The translations under genes were made by a program, and so were the position numbers. Shown here in pieces: positions 8,476-16,428 of a stretch of 64,000 nucleotides of DNA; the first letter of the stretch is position 1; every line of letters starts with the position of its first letter. Source of the stretch: Streptomyces luomodiensis (lineage in GTDB: Bacteria; Actinomycetota; Actinomycetes; Streptomycetales; Streptomycetaceae). The stretch is from NCBI RefSeq assembly GCF_031679605.1, contig NZ_CP117522.1, positions 4,030,001-4,094,000 of the forward strand. The letters are read 5' to 3'. Below the pieces are notes generated by a model, which saw only the letters and a program-made list of their open reading frames with translations, ran no database searches and was not told where the DNA came from.

Positions 8476-9642
8476 CTAGGTGTCGGCGTATTTCGTTTCG
8501 GCTGAGGGGTCGAGGGCCAGTCGGTAGCCGCGTTTGACCACGGTCTGGATGAGCTTGGGCGAGCCGAGTGCCGTGCGGAGCCGGGCCATCGCCGTTTCCA
8601 CCGCGTGTTCGTCGCGTCCCGCGCCCGGCAGCGCGCGCAGGAGGTCGGAGCGGGCCACGACCCAGCCGGGGCGGCGGGCCAGCGCGCGCAGGAGTGCCAT
8701 GCCGGCGGGTGGCACGGTGCGCAGCTCTCCGTCGACGACGACCGCGTGGCCGCGGATCTCCAGCCGTCGTCCGGCCACCGGCAACGGCCTGACCCGGCCG
8801 GGGAGTTCGGCGGTGAGCAGCTGGACGAGCGGGCCGAGGCGGAACCGTTCGGGCTGGGCGGTGGGCACGTCGTGGGCCTCCAGCGGGAGGGCGGTGACCG
8901 GGCCGACGCAGGCGGGCAGCACGTCGTGGCGGAGCGCGTCCAGGAGTTCGGCGCGCATTCCGCGCCGTTCGGCCCGGTCCAGCAGGCTCGCGGCGGCGGG
9001 CGCGCTGGTGAAGGTGACGGCGTCCAGGGCGCGGGCGACCGTGGCGTCCAGGAGGCGGTCGACGGGCCCGATGTCCTCCGGTGGCATCCAGCGGTAGACC
9101 GGCACCCCGACCACCTCCGCTCCCCCGGCGCGCAGCGACTCGACGAAGCCGGGCAGCGGTTCGCCGTGCAGCTGGACGGCGATGCGGCGGCCCTCGACGC
9201 CCTCCTCCAGCAGCCGGTCGAGCACTTCGGCCATCGATTCGGAGGCCGGGAACCACTCCTCGGTGAGCCCGGCGGCCCGGACCGCCCCGCGCACCTTGGG
9301 CCCGCGGGCCAGCAGTCGTACCCCGCGCAGCCGGTCGAGCAGCGCGTCGCCCAGGCCCCAGCCGTCGGCGGCCTCGATCCAGCCGCGGAAGCCGATGGCG
9401 GTGGTGGCGACCACGACCTCCGGCGCGTCGTCGATCAACTGCTTGGTGGCCGCGAGGAGTTCGGAGTCGTCGGCCAGCGGCACGATCCGCAGCGCGGGAG
9501 CGTGCATCACCTCCGCGCCGCGGCGCCGCAGCAGGGCGCCGAGCTCATCGGCGCGCCGTGCCGCGGTGACGCCCACGGTGAACCCGGCGAGAGGGCCGAC
9601 GGACGCCTCGTCACCCGCGGCTCCGGTCTGTTCTCGGTGCAT
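8476..9642 (-). CDS. Uroporphyrinogen-III synthase-like protein with C-terminal winged-helix domain
   Basis: 388 residues. Residues ~20-275 match uroporphyrinogen-III synthase (GFTVGVTAARRADELGALL, TSAPAAASLLDRA), the enzyme that cyclises hydroxymethylbilane in haem, sirohaem and cobalamin synthesis. Residues ~290-385 form an OmpR-type winged helix (LPVAGRRLEIRGHAVVVDGE, TVVKRGYRLAL). Actinobacterial proteins of this fused type are often regulators near nitrate/nitrite genes, and a NarK transporter gene follows here at 9800-11197. The frame extends to 9843, but MHREQTGAAG at 9642 is the natural start. Enzyme or regulator cannot be decided from sequence. Confidence 0.85.
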   Translation of the reverse strand: MHREQTGAAGDEASVGPLAGFTVGVTAARRADELGALLRRRGAEVMHAPALRIVPLADDSELLAATKQLIDDAPEVVVATTAIGFRGWIEAADGWGLGDALLDRLRGVRLLARGPKVRGAVRAAGLTEEWFPASESMAEVLDRLLEEGVEGRRIAVQLHGEPLPGFVESLRAGGAEVVGVPVYRWMPPEDIGPVDRLLDATVARALDAVTFTSAPAAASLLDRAERRGMRAELLDALRHDVLPACVGPVTALPLEAHDVPTAQPERFRLGPLVQLLTAELPGRVRPLPVAGRRLEIRGHAVVVDGELRTVPPAGMALLRALARRPGWVVARSDLLRALPGAGRDEHAVETAMARLRTALGSPKLIQTVVKRGYRLALDPSAETKYADT

Positions 9643-9799
9643 GGCTCTGGTCCCGATCTCCCGATTCCCTCGCGTATGGGCGCCTCCGTTCCCCGCATCC
9701 TGTCGCCGTCCCGTGACGGTGGCGGTTCGCGGAGGTTTCCCAGGTGTAACGGGGGGTACGGCCGGGGGCTTCCCCGGCCGACCGTACGCCCCCGGCCGC

Positions 9800-11197
9800 T
9801 CAGACGTCCGCGTAGGCGGGTTGCCGCTCCGAGTGCGGATCATGCGTGTCGGGCCCGGCGGCGGACGCCGGGGCCGGGCGGGCGCCGCGGAGGTATACGG
9901 CCCAGGTGATCGCGGAGCACACGGCGTAGAAGCCGAGGAAGGAGACGAAGGCGGGGGTGCCGGAGTGGGCGTTCAGGAACGACTCCCGGAAGGCGAGGTT
10001 GATGCCGAGCCCGCCGAGTGCGCCGACCGCCCCGATCAGCCCCATCGAGGCGCCCGACAGCCGCCGCCCGTACGACGCGGCCTCCTCGCCCGTCAGGCCG
10101 CGGGCGACGGCCTTCGCCTGGAAGATGCCGGGGATCATCTTGAACGTGGAGCCGTTGCCGAGCCCGCTGAGGACGAAGAGGGCGATGAAGCCGACGAGGA
10201 AGACGGACAGCGACTTCTGGGCGGAGGCGTAGACGACCACGAGGGTCGCGGCGGCCATGGCGGCGAAGTTCCACAGGGTGATCTTCGCGCCTCCGTGGGT
10301 GTCGGCGAGCCGGCCGCCGACGGGGCGGATGAGCGAGCCGAGCAGCGGGCCGATGAAGGTGAGCGAGGCGGCCTGGAGCGGGGTGCGGTCGAACTGGTTC
10401 TGGAGCACCAGTCCGAAGGCGAAGCTGTAGCCGATGAAGGAGCCGAAGGTGCCGATGTAGAGCACCGACATGATCCAGGTGTGGGCGTCCCGCGCCGCCT
10501 CCTTGGCCGCCCCGCCGTCGTTCCGCACCGGCGCCAGGTTGTCCATGAACAGCGCGGAGAGCGCCGCCGCGACCACGATCAGCGGGATGTAGACGGCGAG
10601 CACGAGCCGCGGCTGGGCCGCCCCGGCGGTGCCGATGACCAGCAGCCCGATCAGCTGGATCACGGGCACGCCGACGTTGCCGCCGCCCGCGTTGAGCCCG
10701 AGTGCCCAGCCCTTCTTGCGCAGCGGGTAGAAGGAGTTGATGTTGGTCATGGAGGAGGCGAAGTTGCCGCCGCCGACGCCGGTGAGCGCCGCGGCCACCA
10801 TGAAGGTGGTGTAGGAGGTGCCGGGCTCCATCACCACGGCGGCGACGATGGCGGGTACCAGCAGCATCCCCGCGCTGATGATCGTCCAGTTGCGCCCGCC
10901 GAACTTGGCGACGGCGAAGGTGTACGGCACCCGCAGGATGCCGCCCACCAGGGTGGGCATCGCGACCAGGAAGAACTTCCCGGCCGGATCGACGCCGTAC
11001 TCCGGTCCCATGAACAGGACCATCACCGACCACAGACTCCAGATGGAGAACCCGATGTGTTCGGAGAGGATGGAGAAGGCCAGGTTCCGGGTGGCGATCC
11101 GCTCCCCCTTCTCCCTCCAGAAGGTCTCGTCCTCCGGGTCCCACTGCTCGATCCAGCGGCCCCCCTTGCGTGCGGCGGTGGTGGTCGGGGCAGTCAT
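9800..11197 (-). CDS. narK: Nitrate/nitrite transporter (NarK/NasA family MFS)
   Basis: 465-residue MFS protein with twelve predicted membrane segments. It carries the nitrate signature-like GVGGGNFASSMTNINSFYP and the second signature-like GLGNGSTFKMIP, both characteristic of NarK/NasA. It imports nitrate or exchanges nitrate for nitrite across the membrane. ATG 11197 was chosen because GGAGG precedes it; the open frame upstream is non-coding. The adjacent HemD/winged-helix protein may regulate it. Confidence 0.92.
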   Translation of the reverse strand: MTAPTTTAARKGGRWIEQWDPEDETFWREKGERIATRNLAFSILSEHIGFSIWSLWSVMVLFMGPEYGVDPAGKFFLVAMPTLVGGILRVPYTFAVAKFGGRNWTIISAGMLLVPAIVAAVVMEPGTSYTTFMVAAALTGVGGGNFASSMTNINSFYPLRKKGWALGLNAGGGNVGVPVIQLIGLLVIGTAGAAQPRLVLAVYIPLIVVAAALSALFMDNLAPVRNDGGAAKEAARDAHTWIMSVLYIGTFGSFIGYSFAFGLVLQNQFDRTPLQAASLTFIGPLLGSLIRPVGGRLADTHGGAKITLWNFAAMAAATLVVVYASAQKSLSVFLVGFIALFVLSGLGNGSTFKMIPGIFQAKAVARGLTGEEAASYGRRLSGASMGLIGAVGALGGLGINLAFRESFLNAHSGTPAFVSFLGFYAVCSAITWAVYLRGARPAPASAAGPDTHDPHSERQPAYADV

Positions 11198-11419
11198 CAC
11201 GCCTCCACAGTTCTCGGTGTCGCTGCCCGACGGTAGGGACCGGGCGTTACCGGGCTGTGGCGGCAGGTGACACGGACGAAACCTTGGTCTCACCCGGCGG
11301 AGCCGGGGGCGGTGAGGGGTGAACCCCATGCGGTGGGGGGAGGCTGATGCGCCCACTGTGTTGCGCGGTTCCCGGTACCGTACGCGGTGCACCACCCGTC
11401 CGCCCCGCCGGAGGATCGC

Positions 11420-11782
11420 ATGAGCACCCAGCCGGATCAGCCACACGTGCCCGTCATCCCTCAGCCGCCGATGACGCGGGACGCCTTGCGGGAAGCGGTC
11501 AAACGGCTCGACCTGGCGCGCATCGCCGAGTTCGACCGCGAGCTGGGCGAGGCGTTCGACCGCGCCGTCCAGACCACATCGACCACGCCGATGCGGCTGT
11601 TCCTGGAGAAGTGGGCGACGGTCGTCGCGATCGAACGCCACCCCGGCAGATTCCACGCCCTGCGCGAGGCGGAACGCGTCACCGGCGACCCGCATGCCAC
11701 GGATCAGGAGTTCCGGGCGGCGCAGCAGACCATCGCCCGCATCCTCCACGAGGCTTCCGCGGAAGCCGGGGCCGATCGGTGA
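11420..11782 (+). CDS. DUF6247-like small protein (putative antitoxin partner)
   Basis: 120-residue soluble protein (MTRDALREAVKRLD ... FDRELGEAFDRAV ... PMRLFLEKWATVVAIERHP) that resembles the DUF6247 family as I remember it. GGAGG ends six bases before the ATG at 11420. Its stop overlaps the next gene's GTG start (GTGA, 11779-11782). Tight coupling to a RelE/ParE-like protein suggests an antitoxin role, but no DNA-binding motif is evident. Confidence 0.7.
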   Translation: MSTQPDQPHVPVIPQPPMTRDALREAVKRLDLARIAEFDRELGEAFDRAVQTTSTTPMRLFLEKWATVVAIERHPGRFHALREAERVTGDPHATDQEFRAAQQTIARILHEASAEAGADR

Positions 11783-12066
11783 ACACACGTGGCGAAGGTG
11801 TCGAGGACGCCCTCGGCTGGGCCTGGGAGTACAACCCCGACGCCGAGTGGGTCGTCGGCGGCATGAAGGACGCGGATCGGTCCGCGGTCGAGGTGATCGG
11901 CAGCGCTCTGGCCGATCTCGCGGCCCAGGGGCTCGGCCCTGAGGGTCTCCTTGATGACGATCCCGAACCCCATCGCCTGCGCACGTACAGCGTCGAGACG
12001 ATGCTCGTCTGGTACCAGGTGATCCCGCACCGCAAGCGCGTCTACGTCAACCGCGTCAATCTCTGA
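11779..12066 (+). CDS. RelE/ParE-like small protein (putative toxin)
   Basis: 95 residues starting at GTG 11779, overlapping the upstream stop. The C-terminus RTYSVETMLVWYQVIP ... RVYVNRVNL resembles the terminal strands of the RelE/ParE fold (xxxxYxVxxxxxxVxVxxV). Catalytic residues are not obvious, so it may be a degenerate or non-toxic member. It converges with, and overlaps by 11 bases, the LysR gene on the other strand. Confidence 0.6.
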   Translation: MNTRGEGVEDALGWAWEYNPDAEWVVGGMKDADRSAVEVIGSALADLAAQGLGPEGLLDDDPEPHRLRTYSVETMLVWYQVIPHRKRVYVNRVNL

Positions 12067-13030
12067 GCACCATGTCCGCCTCCGGACGCGGCAGCCAGCA
12101 GCCCGGTGGGCGGGTGAGCCAGTCGGCGGCGGCGAGCGTACGGGCCGCCGTGTGGAGGGCCTCCAGGCCGGGGTGGGTGAGTCCCTTGCGCCACAGGATG
12201 GAGACCGGTGAGAGCGGGACCGGCTCGGCGAGGGGGCGCAGCACCGTGCCGGGGAGGTGCGTGAACACCTCGCTGGCCAGCACCGACCAGCGGCGTTTGG
12301 TGACCACCCGGATGAACTCCGCGTCCCCCTCGATCTCCGGGAACGGCTCCGCCATCGCGATCCCCCGCCCCGCGAAGAGCTGGGCGGCCAGGTCCGTCCA
12401 CTCGGTGGTGGCCTCGTTGCCCGCCGCCGCGTACAGGGTCTCGCCCGCGAGCGCGGACAGCGGGATGCGCGCGCACCGGGCCAGCGCGTGGTCCTCGCGC
12501 AGGACCACGGCGATGCGCTCGTAGCGGATCAGCCGGTGTTCCAGCCGGGCGAGCACGGCGGGGTCGAGGCCGTGGGCCCGGCCGAAGGAGACGTCGAGGC
12601 GGCCGGCGAGGAGTTCGACGGCGGCCCCGGCCAGTCCGCTGTGGAAGCGGGCCACCAGTTCGGTCTCCGGGCCCAGGCGGCGCCGCGCCTCCGCCAGCAC
12701 CTGGCTTCCGGTGCTCACCGGGGCGCCGACGTCCACCAGCAGCGGGCGGCGCTCGGTTCCGCTGAAGGCCGCCGCCAGGTCGTCCTGGGCCGCCAGGACC
12801 CGCCGGGCGTACGGGAGCAGCCGCTCGCCCGCGGCCGTGAGGGCGACCTGGCGGGTGGTGCGGACGAAGAGCTCCGCGCCCAGTTCCCGCTCCAGGCGGC
12901 GGATGTCGCGGCTGAGGGCCTGCTGGGCGACGTAGAGGCGGGCGGCGGCACGGGTGAAGTGCAGTTCGTCGGCGACGGCGGTGAAGGCGCGCAGCAGGCG
13001 CGGTTCGAGGTCCCGGTTCACGTGGTCCAT
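12056..13030 (-). CDS. LysR-family transcriptional regulator
   Basis: 324 residues with the N-terminal winged helix (LLRAFTAVADELHFTRAAARLYVAQQALSRD, shown here in parts: FTRAAARL, QQALSRDIRRLE) and a LysR substrate-binding domain with strands LLVDVGAP and LDVSFGRA. It is transcribed divergently from an MFS exporter gene 91 bases away and most likely controls it. ATG 13030 is used. The ligand is unknown. Confidence 0.9.
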   Translation of the reverse strand: MDHVNRDLEPRLLRAFTAVADELHFTRAAARLYVAQQALSRDIRRLERELGAELFVRTTRQVALTAAGERLLPYARRVLAAQDDLAAAFSGTERRPLLVDVGAPVSTGSQVLAEARRRLGPETELVARFHSGLAGAAVELLAGRLDVSFGRAHGLDPAVLARLEHRLIRYERIAVVLREDHALARCARIPLSALAGETLYAAAGNEATTEWTDLAAQLFAGRGIAMAEPFPEIEGDAEFIRVVTKRRWSVLASEVFTHLPGTVLRPLAEPVPLSPVSILWRKGLTHPGLEALHTAARTLAAADWLTRPPGCWLPRPEADMVLRD

Positions 13031-13121
13031 GGTCCACGGCGCCGACGCATTGACAACACGAGTGCGTGAATGGGTCCGGATCAGGTGTTGGACCGGTCCT
13101 GGGCGGGCCCGGGACCGTGGT

Positions 13122-14414
13122 GTGGTGATCCTCTTCCTCGCCTCCCGGCCCGTCGTCCCCCGCCGCTCCGGCCCCCGCTCCGGGGCCGCGCCCGGCCCGC
13201 CGCGCCGCCGGTCACGCCGCCGGTCGCCGTTCGCCCCGTACCGCCGGCTCTTCGCGGCGCCCGGTGCGCTCGCCTTCACGCTCGCGGCCTTCGTCGGCCG
13301 GTTGCCGGGCTCGATGCTCGGCGTCTCCACGGTGCTCATGGTCGCCACGGTGCGCGACTCGTACGCGCTCGCGGGCGCCGTCTCGGCGGCCGGGGTCGCG
13401 GTGACGGCGGTCGCGGGCCCGCTGCTGGGGCGGCTGGTCGACCGGTACGGGCAGGCCAGGGTGGCGGTCCCCGCCGCCGTCGTCTTCGTGGCCGGGTCGG
13501 CCGCCATGGTGCTGTGCGTGCGCCTGGGCGCCCCGGCCTGGACGCTGTTCTGCTGCGCGGCGGGCTCGTCCGGCGTGCCCAGCCTGGGTTCGATGACCCG
13601 CGCCCGGTGGGCCGCGCTGTACCGCGACGACCCGGCCGCCCGGCACACCGCCAACTCCTTCGAGCAGGTCGTCGACGAGGTCTGCTTCATGGCCGGGCCC
13701 GCGCTGGCCATGGTGCTGTGCACAACGGTCCGCCCCGAGGCCGGGCTGAGCACGGCGGCGGTGCTGCTGCTCGCCGGCACCCTGCTGTTCGCCGCCCAGC
13801 GCCGCACCGAACCGCCGCCGGAACCGCGTCCCGCCCGGGGCCGCGTCCTGCTCACCCCCGGTCTGCGGGTCATCCTGGTGACCTTCCTCGCGACCGGCGC
13901 CGTCTTCGGCTCGATGGAGGTGGCGACGGTCGCCGCCGTCGGCTCGTACGGGGGCTCCGCGGCGAGCAGCGCCGTCCTCGCCCTCCAGGCGGCCGGCTCC
14001 TGCGTGGCCGGGCTGGTCTTCGGCGCGCTGCCGCCGCGCGGTACGGCCGCGGGGCGCCTGGTGACGGGCGTGGCGGCGATGGCCGTGGCCGTCCTCCCCC
14101 TGCTGACCGCGCACAGCCTGGCCACCCTGGCCCCGCTGCTCTTCGTGGCGGGCATGGCCACGGCCCCCACGATGATCACCGGTATGACCCTGGTCCACCG
14201 GCTGATCCCGGCCGCCCGCCTCAACGAGGGGATGACCACCGTCTACACCGGTCTGCTCATCGGCATCTCCACGGGCGCCGCGGCGGGCGGCTGGACCGTG
14301 GACCACCTGGGCCCCGCCTCCGGCTACCTCGCTCCGGCGATCGCGGCCGCCCTCGCCTTCGCGGTGGCCTGGACGGGACGGGGCCGGCTGGGGGCCCAGC
14401 CGCCGTCGGCCTGA
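13122..14414 (+). CDS. MFS transporter
   Basis: About 430 residues, with a basic N-terminus and then about twelve hydrophobic segments (LAFTLAAFVGRLPGSML, GLVFGALPPRG and others). The loop GRLVDRYGQARV fits the MFS motif A position. The GTGs at 13122 and 13125 are the plausible starts (VILFLASRP); the frame is open further upstream but overlaps the divergent LysR gene. A role in efflux of a small molecule sensed by the divergent LysR protein is inference. Confidence 0.85.
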   Translation: MVILFLASRPVVPRRSGPRSGAAPGPPRRRSRRRSPFAPYRRLFAAPGALAFTLAAFVGRLPGSMLGVSTVLMVATVRDSYALAGAVSAAGVAVTAVAGPLLGRLVDRYGQARVAVPAAVVFVAGSAAMVLCVRLGAPAWTLFCCAAGSSGVPSLGSMTRARWAALYRDDPAARHTANSFEQVVDEVCFMAGPALAMVLCTTVRPEAGLSTAAVLLLAGTLLFAAQRRTEPPPEPRPARGRVLLTPGLRVILVTFLATGAVFGSMEVATVAAVGSYGGSAASSAVLALQAAGSCVAGLVFGALPPRGTAAGRLVTGVAAMAVAVLPLLTAHSLATLAPLLFVAGMATAPTMITGMTLVHRLIPAARLNEGMTTVYTGLLIGISTGAAAGGWTVDHLGPASGYLAPAIAAALAFAVAWTGRGRLGAQPPSA

Positions 14415-14418
14415 AGCG

Positions 14419-15276
14419 TCATCGCGGTACGGAGGCGTCGGCCTCCGCCAGGAAGGGCCGGAGCAGCTTGAGGAGGGGGCCCGGTTGTTCCTCGGGGAGG
14501 AAGTGGCCGCTGTCCTCGATCACGACGCCATGGGTGTGCGGGGCGGCCTGGCGGAGGCTGTCGAGGGGGGCCGGGCCACCGGCCCGGCCGCAGCCGACGG
14601 CCAGGGCGGGCATCGGCAGCGGGGTGCGGGCCAGGTCGGCGATGGCGGCGGTGTCGGCGGGCACGTTCCGGTAGTACGCGAAGCCGCCTGCCAGCCGCCC
14701 CGGCCGGGCGTAGCTGCACAGGTAGGTGTCGACGTCGGCGGGGCCGATGGCCCCGCTCTCCATGGCGTGCCCGTAGAAGTGCTCCAGGAGGATCCGCTCC
14801 CGGCCCTCCGCCAACTCCTCCGCGAGACCGGGCGCCGAGAAGAAGCCGAAGTGCCACAGCCCGGCGCGGGCGATCAGTTCGCTCAGCCCGAAGCCGTGCA
14901 GCGGCACGGCGAGCAGGGTGAAGCTGCGGACCTGGGCCGGGTGGGCGGCGGCCCATCCGTAGCCGATGGGACCGCCCAGGTCGTGCCCGACCACATGGAC
15001 CCGGCCCAGGCCCAGCTCGGCGCGCCAGGCGTCGAGGAGATCGGCCGCGATCCGGACACCGGAGCCGCGCGGGGAGGGGTCCGACTCGCCCAGGCCCGGC
15101 AGGTCCACCGCGAACACCTCGTGGTGGCGGGCGAGTTCGGGGATCACCTTGCGCCAGGCGTACCAGGTCTGCGGCCAGCCGTGGAGCAGTACGACAGGGG
15201 TGCCCGACCCGGCCCGCACCCAGTGCAGCCGTACGCCGTCGATCGTCGTCCGGTGGTGCTCATACGTTTCGTCCAT
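14419..15276 (-). CDS. Alpha/beta-hydrolase, epoxide hydrolase/dehalogenase type
   Basis: 285 residues. The oxyanion motif is HGWPQTWYAW. The nucleophile elbow VVGHDLGG carries Asp rather than Ser, which points to the epoxide hydrolase or haloalkane/haloacetate dehalogenase group. The catalytic His is in EDSGHFLPEEQP, and the lid contains FAYYRNVPADT, with a Tyr where epoxide hydrolases hold a ring-opening Tyr. An ATG at 15306 is an alternative start. It diverges from the LysR gene at 15367, which may regulate it through the palindrome in the gap. It converges with the MFS gene. Confidence 0.85.
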   Translation of the reverse strand: MDETYEHHRTTIDGVRLHWVRAGSGTPVVLLHGWPQTWYAWRKVIPELARHHEVFAVDLPGLGESDPSPRGSGVRIAADLLDAWRAELGLGRVHVVGHDLGGPIGYGWAAAHPAQVRSFTLLAVPLHGFGLSELIARAGLWHFGFFSAPGLAEELAEGRERILLEHFYGHAMESGAIGPADVDTYLCSYARPGRLAGGFAYYRNVPADTAAIADLARTPLPMPALAVGCGRAGGPAPLDSLRQAAPHTHGVVIEDSGHFLPEEQPGPLLKLLRPFLAEADASVPR

Positions 15277-15328
15277 GCCCGTAGTGGAGTACCGGGGCGG
15301 TGGCATTTTCCTGCTCGATATATGAGAG

Positions 15329-15341
15329 ATAAACGGGTTAT
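15329..15341. promoter_or_regulatory. Perfect dyad, probable LysR binding box
   Basis: ATAAACGGGTTAT: ATAA and TTAT arms around five bases, in the 90-base gap between the divergent hydrolase and LysR genes. TATAGG at 15353 could be a -10 for the LysR gene, giving a very short leader. Confidence 0.45.
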
Positions 15342-15366
15342 TCGCGATCACGTATAGGCTGGACTC

Positions 15367-16260
15367 ATGGAGCTGCGCCACCTCCGCTATGCGCTCACCC
15401 TCTCCGAGCACGCCCACTTCGGCCGCGCCGCCGCCGCGCTGGGCATCCGGCAGCCCCCGCTGTCCCAGCAGATCAAGGCGCTGGAGACCGAGCTGGGCGT
15501 GCGGCTCTTCGACCGCACCGGGCACGGGGTGCGGCCCACCGCCGCGGGCGAGGCGTTCCTGGCGCGGGCCCGGCAGGTGCTGGACCATCTCGATCTCGCC
15601 GTACGGGACGCGGCCGACGCCGGCCGGGGCGAGACCGGTTCGCTCGCCATCGGCTTCCTCGGCACCGCGCTGGCCGCCGTGCTGCCCGAGGTGCTCACCG
15701 CGTTCCGGGCCCGCCGCCCGCAGGTCCGGCTGGAGCTGCGGGAACTCCCCAGCGCCCGGCAGATCGAGGCGCTGCTGGACGGCAGCCTGGACGCCGGCGT
15801 CATCTGCGGCCCGCCGCCCGCGTCCGCCCGCCGGCGGCTGAGCAGCCTTCCGCTGGGCCGGGAGAGCCTGGTGGCGGCGGTGCCGTCGGGGCATCCGCTG
15901 ACCGGGGCCACGTCCGTGCCCGTACGGGCACTGGACAGCGAGCCGCTGATCCTCTCCTCCCGGCAGGCCGAGCCGGCCGCCGCCGATGTGGCGCTCGCCG
16001 TGTGCCGGGCCGCCGGGGTCGAGCCGAGGATCGCCCATGAGGCGCACAATCTGCACACCCTGCTGGGGCTGGTCGCCTGCGGGCTGGGGATCGGGATCGG
16101 ACCGGCGGGGATGCGCCGCTTCCGGCATGTGGGGGTGACCCTGCTGCCGCTGGAGCCGGCCGCCGCCGGGCTGGAGTTCCACCTGGCCCACCGGTTCGGC
16201 CCGGTGCCGAGCGTTCTGGGCGCCTTCCTCCGCACGGTGCGCCAGGTCCACAAGGGCTGA
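15367..16260 (+). CDS. LysR-family transcriptional regulator
   Basis: 297 residues. The N-terminal helix-turn-helix is HFGRAAAALGIRQPPLSQQI, followed by the effector-binding domain (GSLAIGFLGTALAAVLPEVL). The CbbR/BenM-like order and length are normal. It is divergent from the epoxide-hydrolase-like gene across a short palindromic gap, the usual arrangement for a LysR protein and its target. The ABC operon downstream has its own promoter and operator, so it need not be under this regulator. Confidence 0.92.
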   Translation: MELRHLRYALTLSEHAHFGRAAAALGIRQPPLSQQIKALETELGVRLFDRTGHGVRPTAAGEAFLARARQVLDHLDLAVRDAADAGRGETGSLAIGFLGTALAAVLPEVLTAFRARRPQVRLELRELPSARQIEALLDGSLDAGVICGPPPASARRRLSSLPLGRESLVAAVPSGHPLTGATSVPVRALDSEPLILSSRQAEPAAADVALAVCRAAGVEPRIAHEAHNLHTLLGLVACGLGIGIGPAGMRRFRHVGVTLLPLEPAAAGLEFHLAHRFGPVPSVLGAFLRTVRQVHKG

Positions 16261-16328
16261 GCCGGGAGCCCGGCTCCGGCCCCGCGACCGGTCGCCCGTG
16301 CCCGTTCCCGCCCGTTTTGTCAACGCCA

Positions 16329-16358
16329 TTGACATATCTCGACCACCCCTCGTATACC
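16329..16358 (+). promoter_or_regulatory. Sigma-70-type promoter of the sugar importer operon
   Basis: TTGACA at 16329-16334, an 18-base spacer, and TATACC at 16353-16358. It stands about 70 bases before the lipoprotein start and just upstream of a 14-base palindrome. Confidence 0.6.
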
Positions 16359-16366
16359 TCTCCCCA

Positions 16367-16380
16367 TCGAAGCGCTTCGA
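16367..16380. promoter_or_regulatory. LacI-family-type operator palindrome
   Basis: TCGAAGCGCTTCGA is a perfect 14-base palindrome with the central CG typical of LacI/CebR operators. It lies just after the -10, where a repressor would block initiation. No LacI-family gene occurs in the window, so the regulator must be encoded elsewhere. Confidence 0.65.
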
Positions 16381-16428
16381 CGAACGTTGCACGTGCGCCA
16401 TTCCTTCCAACCCTCCCGGAGGCAGCGG

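Noticed and set aside
7567..8505. Several overlapping frames in the 87/106-bp array
   Set aside because: Both strands are open in several frames and give only R/P/G-rich sequence; treated as non-coding repeat.
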